The notes: generated by a model from the sequence alone, not told the origin. Shown: positions 1 through 14,600, counted from the first letter of the stretch. The stretch is DNA of 64,000 nucleotides from Cinclus cinclus (GCF_963662255.1 NC_085048.1:102964229-103028228), one strand, 5' to 3'. Numbers and translations are program-made.

Positions 1-1035
1 ATGTGTTCAGACACCACTGCTTTGGCAAAGTACCTTTTCCTCCTGTTTTGCTTCATTGCCTCAGGAACTCCTAACAGGGCCCATGCTGAGGCTGGGCATC
101 CCCATCATCCTCTGGAAGAAGCTTTCCCAAGGGAGGCTGAAGCTTTACTGCCTCATGGAAAGAAGTGACCTCACCTACCATGAGAAGTCCCTGAGCCGAG
201 GAAGGGCCTTCAGGGCTGCAAAATCTGCCTTACTTTTTAAAGAAAAGCTTATGTCTCTTATCAAGGACAGAGGGAGGGAGGAAGGAGAAGGATGTCCATA
301 GGGGAAATACTAATTTTCAATCTCTTAACAGTGTGTGCTGGCTGCTCAAAGCAGTGTGTTCATAAGTTTCTCGTTCTCATGAAAGGAGACAAAAATGTGC
401 TACATATGTCAGGGAAGAGGCTGTGGAACACAGCTGCCTGGAGGAAGTGCTTGAACTCTGAGAGCAGCACCACTTGCAGGAGATTTGGATTTTATTGTGT
501 TCAGGAGGCTTTACATGTGTAGTCCATACTCATTTTCTCAGTGTTTTAATGGCAGTATTTCTATTTTCTATCCAAAACTGACCAAAATCTTTGCTGCCTC
601 TGGAGTTAGTAAAGAAGCAGAATATTTTTACTGATGAAAGCTCCAAAGCTGACAGACTGAATTTATCCTAACCCTTGTTACAAACTTCTTTGTTACCCCT
701 TTTCCTTCAACTTTCATTTCCTTTCTCAAAGTACAGCATAAGTCTGGCCAGTCACTAACAGACCTAGAAATACTTCCCAAAGCAAAATAAGTCCTAAAAC
801 CTCTCCACACCTCACAGCAAATGGGTGCTGGGAGGATTTCAGGATGCTGCTGTTGTCAGCCTGGTTGCAAGATCCATTAGTGCCCACTCTAATGGATTAC
901 ATGGATCCGGTGCTTGGCAGGAGGACAAGTTTGTGTATGAAATGAGGTTTCAGATTCAGGCTTAAAGGACCTTTTCCACGGGTTTAGCATATGCAGCATT
1001 CTGGGGTTTGGTGGGGTCTTTAAAACATATTTAAT

Positions 1036-1070
1036 TTTTGTTTGTTTGGTTTTGTTTGTTTGTTTGTTTT
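1036..1070. repeat. (TTTG)n microsatellite
   Basis: A run of TTTG units with one GGTTTTG interruption. It is a simple-sequence repeat, and it supplies the repeated Asn/Lys/Thr/Gln codons seen in the spurious reverse-strand frame across it. Confidence 0.9.
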
Positions 1071-4000
1071 CAGTATGCAAGATCCAGTCCTGCAGATGAA
1101 TGTGGGAGTCGAATCGATGTTTGGGGTGGCTGGGAGGGTTCTCTCTGCCCCTTGGCACTGCTCTGAGCCTGCAACATTGGTTAAAATGGCCTTTAGCATA
1201 TCCCAAGAGCATTAGGAACTTGCTTTGGACTGGGTTACTTTCCAATGAATTTTCAGGTAGACTGGATCTGTGAAGCTCAGCTTCGTGTCTTCGCTCTGTG
1301 CCTTTTTTCTCCCACACCTTTCCTATTTCATATTTCCTACTGTTTATATTAGAGACACCCTCAAAAACCCTCCATTGTGTTATGTGTTTGCTCAGCAGGG
1401 CAAATGACTGCACATGGGGCACGGATCCTCACCAGAGGCTCTTCCCACTGTCATTATTTTTCCTTCAGAAACGCGTTTCCCACACATTCCAGCAGGAATT
1501 ACAGCTACATTATTTCTTAGTGTTCCCTGTGGTGTTTGGTACTCTTTAAGGGAGGAAATTTCCCTCCTCCGGTGTTTGAAACATTTTGCTTCTTTGTATT
1601 TCTCAATCTTTTTTTTACACAGAGCTGTGCATGAGGAATGAAAAGGGAAGAGCAGGGCAGTTTGGGAGCAGCTCGGGAGCGGGGCTGGGGCGGTCCCTGC
1701 GGCTGCAGCACTCACATTGCTGCCCACGGATACAGCAGGGGTATTTTTAGCACTCCTCCAGAGCCTCCTGCTTGCTCAGGTTACCTCACTCCAGGAGATG
1801 CTTTACATCCTGCAAAGTTTGAGGTGACTGGGCTGGAAGAGTTTAGGTAGCTTGCGTATTTTTTGGGCAGTGTCCTGAAGAGCCCTTCCAGGTGTCCACT
1901 GGGAGGACAAAGCCCCCGAGATTGTCACTTCTGGGGACAAGCTGACATCTCTCAGGCCGAGGGGGCCATGTCCTTGCCTGGAGGAGCTGGAAGCAGGGAA
2001 GGAGTGAGCTGGCAGTCCAGAGCTCCTGGCTCCTTCTCTGGTCAGCTGCCACTCAGCTCGTGTTGCAAAGCTTGCAGCAACGTTGAAAAATAGGAGTTCT
2101 GTTGAAGGAACAACAGAATTAGGGAGATAAAGTTAGATCTTCTCAAAACCGTCCTCTCCGGTTGAATTTTTCTGTCTTAACTTTGTAGTGCTTCTGTGAG
2201 GCAATGCACATACATAAGAAATGTTGTTACTATGTCCTGATTTCCCAGGGAGACGACCTTGAGGGCCAGAGCCTTTGGGTGACACTCAGCAGTGCCACCC
2301 ACACTGCCTCAGGTGGTCCGTGGTTACTATGGGACGGAAGGAGGAGGGCTTTGGTGTAACACATGCCTTCCTTCAGCGCTTCTCAGCCTTTTGCAAAAGA
2401 GCAATAAATAACTGACATCTGCTTTAATCAGCGACCAAGCCTTTTGTGTATTAAATAGTGTTTAATTTTTTGCAAAGGATGCCATTAAGATGCCAGGAGG
2501 GGCGGAGGGGAGTCACTGCTCTGCAAACGAGCCAGCCAACATCAGTGGACATGGCTCAGCCTCTCAGCAGTCTGACTCAGTGGTAAATGCTCTGAAGGTA
2601 ATGCTGCTCCTCTGGTACAGTCCATGCAAAACGTCGTGTCTGTCCCTCAACACATGTCTATTGTCCTGGCAACATCCCTGTGGGCACCATGGGGTTGTTA
2701 CCGTCATCATTGGGGTTGTTGTTGTTTGTCACTCATTGCATCTGTGGACTGTGTGTTTCCTGAGCAGGGTCCAGCCCTCACAGCCATGTTGACTCCAGCT
2801 GTAGCTGCTCTCCATGTTACGTTTGTAGTTTTTCTTTGAAGCTGGAAGTGGTGTTTTGCTGAATAACGAAGTCTTTCATTGAGTATGCATGTGTGTCCTC
2901 CAGTAGATTACAAGGGATTCCTTTAACCTGTGCAGAGAGAAAGACTTTAATGCAGAGATAAAGCCAAGGCACACAGTATATTTGTGTTAAAAATAGCAAA
3001 GACCACAATCCCAAGGTCAGTGTTGAAACTCCCTTGGGAACAGATGTGTTTTACCCTGAAGTCAAGGCCAGATTGCAAAGGCCTGTGTGGCATTGATACA
3101 CAGCAGTTGACATGGGTAATCTGAGGGGTAAAATATGGAGTTCTTCCTTCTGTCAGCAGTAAAACTGTTGCAATTAAAGATACTTAGAAAGTGTTACAAG
3201 ATTCCAAGTTTTGTGGAATGACATGTGACAAGAAGTGTCTGAGTTCCCTGTCCCATTGCTAGTGATGTCCGTGCTCCTCTGGAGGGAAATAAAACGGAGG
3301 AAGAGCTGAGCAGAGTGAGGACTGTGTATTCCTTTCTCCCAGTTCTTCCTCAGTCGTGGTTGTCTGGGGCATTAGGCACCTTTTCTCTCCTGTGCTTCAC
3401 TTATTTCTAACCTGCTTTAGGTTAATTGGGTGTTATTCCCCACTTGTACAGGTGTTGCAGGGACATACTTGGAGGGGAAGGCTTGCCCTCTTTCTGGAAG
3501 GGCCTTGTGTAGACATTTGCTCTGGTTTTGAGCTCAGCAGTGCTGTTGACTTGCCTGGACATCCGAGTTCCTGCGCAGGGTGATTATGTCTTTCAGGCCG
3601 GGTGACATTGGCTTCTCCTGGGTGGAGCTGAGGAAATGGCTTTATGCAAGTGAACCGAGCACAAATGGCAGCAATCAGATCCCTTCCTGTAGCACAACCC
3701 CCGGGCACAGCAGCGCTTCCCCACAGCCTCCTCTCCTGTTTTCCTGGCATCCAGAGGGGAGAGGCAGCACAGAATGCCCCAGCCCCTCTCCCCGTGCCCT
3801 CACCGGCAGGTCCCCAGCCACGTCCCTGCCAGCAGCACTGCCCAGGAGGGCACTGATCTCACCCTCGCACAATGCACTCAGCTCCTGAGGAATGTCTGCT
3901 TCACACTGCTCCAGGTCCTCTCTGCATCTCCCATGTATTTCACCTGCTGCTGCCTCGAAAATAAAGCCATGCCGTGTAATTTTGTTAAGAGATCATGGGT

Positions 4001-7000
4001 CTTTATGGTAAAAAAGCCTTTTGTAGTTCTCTTAAAATCCCCCTTGACAAAAGTTCTTCCCTGGACAGAGCATTTGACAAGGTGCTTTTGACAACCTGTA
4101 ATAATAGCTGGTTTGTGTAAGTGAAATATTGGAACAACAGCTGATGGTTTGCTTGCTGAAATGGATTGATAAGAAATACACAGAGTTGAGTTCAATATGA
4201 TGTGAAAGCTGAGCTTTAAGTTCACTAGGAGGTACTGCAGGAATTGATATCAATGAAGTGTTGTATCCAAATGGAGAGTGAGCTGTCAGCTCACAGACTG
4301 CCCTGCTTTCCCAGACCCTGCTGTTTCCCAGGCTGGACACATGGGTTTGGCCCCACCTTTCTTGGGAATCTGCAGAATCAGGTGCAGGAGGAAGAACCAG
4401 CCAGCAACAGGAGCCTGCTTTTCTGTACAAATTTGACCGCTTGGAATTCCTGCAACAAAGAAATAAAACATCATTGTTAGTGCAACCCACTTGTGCACAA
4501 CAAGAAATCTAAAGAGCAGGAATATGTTTTGAGGGACATTTCAATTAGAAAACAGAGGAGGGAGTTGTTAGTAGTGCTCTTGTTTTCCTGGCTTTGAAAA
4601 AAGAAAAGAAAAAAATATTTTAAAAATTGCCTGGAATCTCCTGCTGGTGAAGGAAGTGGGAAACAAGAGCAGAACTTTTCTGGTTGGCTAAGGCTCTCCA
4701 CCAGGCAGGATGGTTGGAAAAAGAAGTTGCCACGTGTGTGTCTCCATGCCTGGGCCTCTTGTGTCTGCCCAAACTGCTTATGGTGCTCCACACAGATTGG
4801 CTTTGCACTAAGAAAGCTGGAAAAATGTGCAGGGTAAGTTTAAGGTGTTTAATTTTATATTCCTTATTGAACCTGGAAACACCTGAAGATGCAGAGTAAT
4901 CTTTGTTTAAATGCTGACAGTATGCCCTTGAAGATTTTGTATGGAAATTAGGTCAATTACTGTTTCTGTAATGCAATTACTGTTTCATTAGGAGCACTGT
5001 AGTGTTAACATGTGGGTTAGTATTGATCAGAAAAAAATCTATGTGTATAATATATCTGGGATAAAGTATTGCATGACTCAGCTGACTTGAATTTATCCTT
5101 CATAAGAATAAAACTTCACAAGTGCGATGAATCCTTGCAGCCTCAGTTTCCTCACCTGAACAATGGCCCTTTTGTATTTTTCTGCCTATGATATTCCTTC
5201 ACAGTTTATGGATAAAACCCCAGTTTGTAAGTCATACATATGTAATAGTAATCCATAAAAATTATTGTGATGTAAGTAATGCCACTTCTAAGATGCTCAA
5301 TTTGACATTATCACTTCATTTGTGTAAATAACAAATACGTACTTGTGTCCCACCTTATCCCTTTGTTCCCCAGCCATTCAAAGCTCTGCTGCTGTCATTG
5401 AAATTCTCCCTATTCCTCTGACTTTTATAATCTGTGCCTGATTTGAGTATTGATATATTATTATACTTTTTAAAAAATTGGTTATTTCCTTTCTGGTTTT
5501 GTCTTCTCTTACACCCACCCAATCCACGTTAAAAGCACAGAGGATTTGTGTGATGAACTAATGATAATGTTTCTTTTCTTATGCATCCTCCTTGCAGTTC
5601 CTGCCAGGCTGTAACTCAGTATTTAACTGCAGCTTGATGCACTGTGGGTGTTTCACAGGAAACATTTGCCATGACATTGTTTTGCCTGTGAAAACAGTGG
5701 AACGATGACAAGTTTCACTTCGAGCTCCAGAATTTTGATGCATGGTGTTGATTGGTACCAAAATGCAATCTGGTACCAAAATATTGCAAAATGCAAATCT
5801 GGATGTGTAATTCACACTGGAGGAATTTTGTAGTGGTATATGATTGTGGTGGTATTTTATTAGGATAATGGAGGTGGGAATTCTCTCCTCAGGATGTGCA
5901 TATGGAATTGGTGCCTTCTCATCAACAATGTATTTGGGAATGGTTTGGCTTTGTATTTATAAGCTTTTAGTGCCTTTTGAGAATGTAGCCACATGTGGCG
6001 GTAGGTTTAGAAGTAGTTTATGGTGTATTAATAAGTATGCGGTAATTCCAAAGCACAGGAATGTCTGGAGGGGTGTTATTCATTACTTTTTGCAGGTTAC
6101 TGGGAAGTTTTGTTTGCAGTTCACTTGGGAAGGGAGGCCAAGCGAAGGTGGGATACACCACTTGGGATTAGGGGTGTAGCTAAGCTAGAGGGCTTAGGGA
6201 GCTGAGATTTCCATGGGCATTTCCTGCTGGAATGCTGGAGTCCCACAGGGCTGGAATGCTGTTGCAACCAGCAGATGTAATGGCTCTCACCTGCAGCTGG
6301 GTGCAGGTACCTGCCTGGCTTCCAGGGACATTGCTGCATCCTGGCACTCTGCCGGGTTGGAAGTAAACTAAAAAGGAATCTCCATGGCTGCACCATGAGC
6401 CTCACATCTGTCCTTTAGCTAAGGTTTCTGCTGAAATTTGGAATGATTTTGAGTGACATTTTGACCCAAACTTGTCATTTGTGCTTGGGACATGGGCTCT
6501 CTTGTATGGGTTTGCCCCTTCCTAGCAATCAGGGGTCACTCATTCAGTTGGAAATAAAGGACTTTGGGAAGTGTCACCTCCTAGTTTATTACTGTGTCAG
6601 CATCAACTGCTTGGCAAATATTGTTTTAATATTTATTGTCAAGAAAAATTGTTGAAAGTCATGGGTAGGTGCAATGTGCCTTCTCACAAAAGCTGTCCAG
6701 GAGACCTTCCTATTTGCTAGTATTAAGTTAGGAAAATCAGGAACCAGAGGCTGGAAAGAATAGTCAGATCCAGCCTGGCTATGCCACAGACATCCAATTT
6801 GGGATGTGTCACTGAACCCACATTTTTCATGCTCTCACCACTGCAGTGTTTCACTGCACAGCAAATGTGCCTAAAGCACACACATTTTTTATGATGGTGA
6901 CTTGGAATTTCTGGCTGCAAGATTTTGGTCATATGGCAAGTTTGCAGGGCTTGGGTCATGCCCACCCATTGGAATTAAAGACAGATCCCTTTAAAGATTT

Positions 7001-8120
7001 GACTTCATTTGGCCCTGTAGTCATGTTGCTTCCAGTCTAAAGGATTTCTGGTTTTCATGCTTACGCTCAGGTTTTCTTCACCAAAGGCTCAGAGAAACTG
7101 GTTTATTTCCCCATCTCTTGCACAGAATCACAGTAGGACCTTGGGCTTCTTCTGCCTTTGCTCACCAGCTATAGGAACTACCTTTTCAGGATGTCAGCTT
7201 CCCAGGATCCAGCCCTTTTGTCTTTATTCAGTCTGTTCACTGCTGGACTTTAGGCACTGGTAAAATACTGGTAAAGTAATGAATGATGACAATGGTGAAC
7301 AGCTTCTATCTTTCTTGACAGTCATATTGCTGTTGGCTTGGGGTTAGTGGGTGATTTAGTAGCAGTTACAAAAAATAATCTGAAATTGTGATACAATTGA
7401 TAGGAATCAGCATTCTTGTCTCTACTGATCCCTGAGAGGCCTGGGGACATGACACAAGCTACTGTTCTTGTGCTCACATTCCGTCAACCTTTCTATAAAT
7501 CATTACAAAATACTTCCCTGAATGTTGGAGGGGGTATCACTTCTCTGCCTTTTTAATTCCAGTACTGAACATGGGTGTTTAGCAAAGTGTAGCACAGTGA
7601 GTGCAGGTACAATTACTCCGACCTCAAGGAAGAACTGGTGAAGTAAACACTTCTAATGCCTTGCTTGATTTTAAGAGAACAAGTAAATACTTTGAAATAG
7701 AGAACTGTTCTGTGGTTTTTAAACTGGAGACCTTTAGACACCTCTGGATGGATCTTTGTGCTTCTGAATCACATTCTGCAAGAGATGTGCTTGGGGAAGT
7801 AGTTGGACAGAGCTTCTGTTGAGGTCTGCAAACACCCTCAGTCTCATGTGTGAAGCATAAAATATCCCAGTGATGCACGTGCCAGTCCATGTGTCCCTGT
7901 TTTTAATAATTTTTACCTGGCAGCATGTGCTTTCTGTGTTCAGAAGGAATGTTGTGTCCCTTGAGAGACAGTCTCTGCTCCTGTCGTGTATCGCTGCCCT
8001 GTGTCCTAGCTGTGCTGCATGGTGTATGTTCCAAGCTGTGGCATTCCAGATGCATGTCCGTAGGAACGCCAGTGCTCCTTAACTGGGGATAATGAGCTCT
8101 CTTTCCATCCCTCCCTCTAG

Positions 8121-8660
8121 GTTGTGTGGAGGAAACTTGGAGATGCTGCAGGGTCGTGCCCTGGAATTAGACAGCACTTGTCAGGAAATCAGTACAAAGG
8201 ACCGATGTAAGAGGCCCTGAGCACGTCCTCTCTCTGAAGAACACGGTCTGAACTGCCCAGGGGAGGGGAGGAACCGCCTGTGTCCACGCAATTCCCAGCT
8301 GACGACGGGGGTCTGCACTGCAAGAGACTGGTGAAAAGGAGGGACATTCTGCACAGGGGTGTGGCGTATGGTATTGTCCCTCAATCCTGCTGTTCCAATA
8401 TCCCAGCTAATGAAGCGCTGCACTCGCACTGCAACACTCCACCCTTAGAAGCACTGAGGTACTGCTATCCTAACCAAAAGATATTTGGGATTCTGCAGGG
8501 GTTACATGAAATAAGTTTTATTTTGGTTAGTTTCAGTGAATCTCTGATAGGTCTGAACGAGTTTTCCACTGGATTTAAGAGAGGTTTTTCAGCAGACTGG
8601 AGGACACTGATAAACTGTGCCTTTGGTCTCCGCAGGTTTGAGAAAGTCGCTGCTTAGTTA
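8121..8660. other. CpG-elevated patch with exon-like start
   Basis: By hand count there are about 14 CpG in roughly 540 bp, clearly more than in the CpG-poor flanks but below CpG-island level. The left edge is a strong 3' splice-site look-alike: a long pyrimidine tract ending in CTCTAG at 8120. A moderate donor, GAT/GTAAGA, follows at 8207. A 125-codon plus-strand frame covers 8280-8657 but resembles no protein family I know. The patch could be an old LTR fragment, an enhancer, or a transcribed exon of an unknown RNA. Confidence 0.3.
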
Positions 8661-11600
8661 CTCACACTTCAGTCTGTAAAGGGTCCGTTAATGGTGCTTA
8701 GGCAATTTCCAGGTGGTTTTTTTTTTTTTTTTGCTTTGGTGGAATACCTGCCTTTGGAGGTGCTAAAAGGCCATAAAGTCCTAACCAGCTGGTTGTGTAG
8801 CATAACTACAGTACTTGTAGTGATCCACAATTTCTTTCTAAATGAAAGTCAATATAGCTTTCTTTTTGATTCACTTTGATGCACATCTTCTGAAGAGGTG
8901 TAAGGTGTTTAATGAGCAGCCCTTTAATGAACAGAATACTTAGGCATCACTGTTACAGGTCTCAAGTCAGGATTTCCATCAGAATTTATTTTGGAAAGTA
9001 TTTTCAAATTGTCAGGGTGCTAGTTTCTGTTTAATTTAGAGACATGCTGGTTTGTTTAACAAGAGCCTTACAAGGATCTAAAAGATTGCACTGCATTATA
9101 AAAAAAAAAAAGCTTTTCTTGCCACAGTAGAGTTCTTTCAAAGAAAAAAGGTTTAATTATCCTCAGAGCATGTCTTTCATTATTATGAGGCAGAAAGCTC
9201 TTGTTCAGATTGCCTGAGATTTGACCAGACAGCGCCCTAGATGTGCTTAGTTTATTCTTATCTCTGTGTATGATCCTCGTTGTGTGTATTGAATTACAAT
9301 GATAGATATTTTGTGTATATCTTAAAGCAATGATAGTTTCATGTATGAATGTGCAACAGGCTTGTGACTGAATGCTGTTGCTTAACTTTTTACCATAGCT
9401 GAGAATCAAAAAGACTAATAAAATTAATAATAATAAAAAAATAGGAATGCAACAATTCCTGGGCTTCTGTTTTGTTCTTGGTTACTAAGATTTGAGCCAA
9501 AGTCAGAACCTCTGTTTTTTCTGAGCTTGGACTCTATCCATGGGCTATTTGCAGTGAAATGTAGCTCAGTTGCTGTACAATCTTTGTTATATAGGAGTAT
9601 GAAGTAAATCTGCTATCTGTCTTCAGAAAAAGTGTGTTAATTTGAAGCAGTAATTCTGTTGGTTTCTGTTGTTATTTTCACTTGGTACCATGCAATGTAA
9701 GGCCTCAGATCCAGCAAAACTCCCATTCACTACTTCTCCTTGAGTTGGAAATGCAGAATCCAGCCTTCTGTTTTGAACCATTGCCCCCCTGCCTGGTTTC
9801 TGATATAACCCCCAGCCCATACAGCTATCTGTTCTCTTCCCATGTTGCTTTCTCCCCTATATTGTTTGCAGAGTTCAATTTCAATTGTTGTATTCCTATC
9901 TCTGTATGTATGAACAGCTGTAACACCTGTACTTGTGCCTGCACTCTGGATATGCAGGGGCCAAGTGAGGGACACTGGTCTTTTGACACTACGCTTGTGT
10001 AAATTTTGATACTGTATTAAAACTATTTTTTTACAGTTCTGCATACAATGGGGTATCAAGTATTGTGTTTATCTTAGCAATAGTAATAAATTATAGAATC
10101 CTACCTTTGTTTGCTCTTCTTTACTGACTGAAGATCTGAGCTGCTTGGGCTTAAAGGCAGGAGCTACTGGAATTCTTTTCTGCTTGGTTCAGAAATTAGC
10201 TGCATGCTGTGCATCCTTCTTCATTTTTTGCCAGGTGTATTTTAAAAACCCCAGCAATATGAAGCTACTTCTCTGTTTTCTGCTAAAGGAGGAATAGCTG
10301 TGGGTAATTGTGTAGAGGACTGTGACCAGGTGCAGCTTGTTTAGTCCTAAGCTGTGCTGGTTCTTTCTTCTGTCCTCCTCACAGAGCAGTCTTGAGGTGA
10401 GGACAGGAGAATGTGGAGCTCTTGGAGCCTTCTTGTTCAGGTAAGGGGTGCTGGTGGTGGCGTTTTGTGTTACCATGTCCCTGCCCTGGGATGGGCTTGT
10501 GTGGGCCAGGGGAGAGGGCTGGGTCTTACTGCAGAGTAGAGAGCTTTCACTACATTTTCTGGAGGAAAGGGATACTTAGTATGGTCAATATCTTTAAGCT
10601 AATAAATCCCATGGGAACTCATTGAAATGCCCTTTCCTAAGAGGAGAAAGCAGGCAATGTGTGGAGAAGGGGGTAAATGCTCTTGGGAGGGTCTGTACCC
10701 TGCTGAAATGTTTCTTTGCTAATAAATAAAAATCACTGTAGTACTTGGGGACTTCTAGCTCATCTGTCTTGCTCCCTGCTCCTGTGTTAAGCCTTTTTCA
10801 GTGAAATGTAACTGTGCCAAGCCTTGTGGACTCTTTGTGCAGTTGTTTCTAGCAGAATTCTGCTTCAGTTGAAGATTTGCACGTGTTGTTACATGGCCTT
10901 TCCCAGGATCTGAGCTGAGCCTCAATGAACTATAAATTCAGTGTGCGAGTGAATTTTAAATAGCGCTTGTGTAGTGGGTGTATGGAGTAGATTTTACCTT
11001 CTGTACTGCAGATAAGCTTCTTTACTGAAGGGTTAGAAGATAAAGAATGGCACTTTGTTTTCAGCAAGTGACTAGTTTCAGTAGAGCCTGTTCCCCAAAG
11101 GTTGCAGTTGATGGACATGTTTATGGATGTGGCATGAAGCCAGAGTGCCCTTTTTAATGTTTTGAGCAGAGCTTGCCCAAACAGCCTCTGTGGCCTGGGG
11201 ACAGTGCCTGACCCTGCTCTCCTTTGTGCTACCCAAACCTGCCAAACACCAAATACCCCCCAGGCTCTTAGTGTTGCCTTCCTAACAAATACCAGCTGTG
11301 CCAGTGCGCTGGTTTGTTTAATTCCCCAAATATTTTTGAAATAAGTCCCAGGGTGATGTGTGTTCTTTATACTGATCTCACCACTTTGATACAGAGCTCA
11401 GCCAGTTTCCCCCTCACTTTTAAGTAGAAAAAAGTCTTGATGTCCTTTATTTTGAGCAGAATGGGCCAGCAAATGGAGCTGCTGGGTATGGAATGCCAAA
11501 ATCTTTGTCTATCTCCACACTTGTGTTTTCCAGGCTTGGGTGAACCAGCCATGAGTATCCCCAAACCAGCACCAAACTGCACCTCTGGTGATCCAAGATT

Positions 11601-14600
11601 TCCAAGGTAAGAACAGCTGACTTGATAGCAGCTCTGCCTGGAATGAGCAAATACAGGCTCTGCATTGCTTAATTAATCCAGACTCCTCCTGGGTGGTTGT
11701 TGTTTGGGTTTTTTTTTTATCCCAGAAATAGCATGGCATGGGTGAGATTTTCAATGTGTGGAAACTCAGAGGAGAAGGATTAGCAGGGCTGTGTGGATTG
11801 GTGGGGGTGAAGCAACACAGAGATTATAATGTGAAGGAAAATGAACTTTTGAATACTCTTACATAAATAAAAATGACTGTGTTTTAAAAACTTAAGATAA
11901 CACAGACCAGAGACAGAAACTTCACTTGAATCTTTCTTTAGTGTGAAAGTTCAGACAGTTCTGTGTGAATAATTTAAAATTTGAGAAATATTGATGGGAA
12001 TGATGAGAAATAAGTAAAATCATAGTGTCCTGTGATATTGATATGAGGGCTTTGCTGGAGTCAGGCTCCAGGGAGCTCCAGCCTAGTCCAAGCATTAGTG
12101 GCTCTCCTCATGCTACCAGCTTGTGGGGAAGGACCCCAGGGACTGCATCACATGCCTCTGTCTGAAACAGCTTCCTAAACACCTGGTTCACAAAGAACTG
12201 CCAAAGTAATAATATTGAATTGTTTAGTGTACCTGTTAGAACAAGATAATTACTCTCCTCTTGTATAAGAACTTGGTATAATCTTTTCAAAACACTGGCT
12301 GTGGCCCTGAAGTTTGAAGTTTCTTTGGTTTTTTTTTTTTTGCCCTCCACTACTCTGTATACGTTGAAGTAAGATTTTTTTTTTTTTTTTTCAATGTAAG
12401 TAAGTCTGCAGATAAAATAAAGGAAATAAGAACTACTGGGAGCCCATTGCCAGCTTCTGGAAAGGAAGAGGACAAATGGAAGGGGGATGGGGACCTGCCC
12501 TGCCAGGATCCAGGCTGCTGCAAGTGAATCTCGTGCTGTGTTTAAGTGGGACAATCTGTCTTCAATGAGCTCCCATGTGTGTGGCAAACACAGAGAGAGA
12601 AGGTGGTTTTATCCTTTCACAGTTGACTTATTTTTTTTTCTCATCACTCTTGGTGAATGCAAGGGGCTGGGATTGGCCTGTGAGCAGTGGAGCTCCCAGG
12701 TCTGAACACCTCTGCTGTGGAGCAGGAGGGTGTGTTTGGGGCCTTTTTTTTCAGGAAACTTTAGAAGTCCCTGGTGTGACACAGGGCCATCCTGGCTCAG
12801 GCCAGTGTGCTGAGCCCTGTTAAACCGCAGCTTAGGTGTAAAGGTCTGAGTGAAAGGAAAATGTTCTCTTGGGTTTGGAGGTGGCCTTTCCAATTAGGAT
12901 CCAGTTTGTCAGAGTGGTGGGAGTTGGCCTGAACATCAGTCAGTGATGTGGGGCTGTCAAGCTGTTCTGTTTTCACAGGCTTTAGACTTCATAAGAGAGG
13001 AAATACACAATCTGAAAATAGTGTTTTCCTCCCCCTGCTGATGGGGAAGTCTCCACAGACTGCTGTATGCTCCCATTTAGGAAGGCCCACAGCCCACCCT
13101 ACCCAACCTTGAGAATCCCAGGAAAATCACACCATAAAATATGAAAACGTTTCTATGGGAACTGTTCCTCTACTCCTGCTAATAAAACAGACAGTATAAA
13201 AACACGAGTAACAACAGATCTCTGTTTCTGCAGCAAACTACAAACAGTGAGTGCTACAAAGGGAGCTGGTAAAGAGCAGAAGTGTAAATCAACAGAACTG
13301 CTAAGTTAGATATGTGCATGCCTTTCTGTGAGAAAGAAAAAGCAGATAAACAAAGCCCTTGGCGGGGGCAAAAAAAAAAATCATTTTAATTACAGCATAT
13401 CCAGCCATTGTAAACCCCATGGATTATGTGAAATCAGGTTTGTTCCTCTGATCTGCAGCAGGAAACCCTGTAGCAGATCAAATATATTCAGGGAGGCTGT
13501 CCTGCTAATTGCTGCTCCTAGCTGAGCCAAAGCAAACTATTCAGACAAAGGTGAGAATTCACATTTTATTTAATATTAATTATGAAATAGCATGTCTTGA
13601 TGGGCTTCACAATAATACTACATTTCCTGGGGAAACAAAAAAAAAGTGGTTCTAATCATGTGAAATAATTGGAGAATTAACCCATTGCTTCAGGCTGGAA
13701 CCCCAACATGTGCAAGCAATTAGGTGCAAGATGAGTGATGTCATGAATGAGGCCTTTTCTTCAATCACAACAAATTTAGACTCATTCTAAAGCCTTCCTT
13801 AGGAACATTCTTGTATGTTCTAACAGTGTGGTGTTTTTTTTTTTTCCCCTTTCTGGAATGATTTTCACACTTCCTTTTGGTTTTTGTTTTAAAGCCTGTT
13901 GTGGCCATTTTGCAGCATCTCTTTGGCTTCTCACTAGAGACTTCAGAGTTTTGCACTGAGTATTTTGGGGGTTGGATGTGTTGTTTGGCTAGTCTCACTT
14001 TATGCTGATAAGCATGGACTAGAGGTTTTAGTTTCCTCCTGTGCTGTTCCAGCACGTGTGGGTTGTCTTGGAGCAGCTTATTTGAATCTGTAGCCATGGA
14101 CAAACAAAGCCAAAGAGACAGGGAAGAAGTTGTGTCAGTACACCTGACAGAAAGAAAACTGCAGGAATATCCATAATCCTTATGTGCTTATGTGAAGTAA
14201 TAACTCTACTGTGTTCAGGAAAGTGTTTCTGTGACCCCGATGGAAAACTGAGCTGGATGGGAAGGCAGGTGTGTGCCAGCAAAGTGCAATAAATGTGCTG
14301 TTCTAAAGGCACTTCAGAGACATTGTCAGGTGTAAAAATGAGCCGCTGGTTAAAAAAAAAACAACAAATAAATGAAAAATAGACAACTTGAGGCTTTCCC
14401 AGCTGCTTCTCTGGGCTTTTTTGAAGCTGTCTTTTCTTGGAGGATAATTCCATGTGACAGCAGGCTTGACTTTTCCCTTGCTAATGTCCCTACCTTAGCA
14501 GGAAAAAGGAACAATGGAGAGAAGAAGCAGCCAGTGATCAGTGCCCAGACTGGTGCTGATAAGATTGTCTTGGATCTCGATTAATTCATTGATGCTGAGG

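Noticed and set aside
889..1422. 177-codon minus-strand open frame
   Set aside because: It runs through a TTTG microsatellite, has no domain, and about one frame of this length is expected by chance in 64 kb.
4796..4833. 38-bp unit between CCACACAG and GTAAGT
   Set aside because: The acceptor has a poor pyrimidine tract; too weak to list as a candidate exon.
5750..5800. Local duplication of TGGTACCAAAAT
   Set aside because: Only 12 bp repeated once; consistent with minor slippage.
7125..7145. CAGAATCACAG resembling a reverse CR1 end
   Set aside because: Isolated short match, no neighbouring CR1 blocks.
12108..12587. 159-codon minus-strand open frame with Lys-rich runs
   Set aside because: The Lys runs come from poly(T) tracts on the plus strand; no conserved motif.
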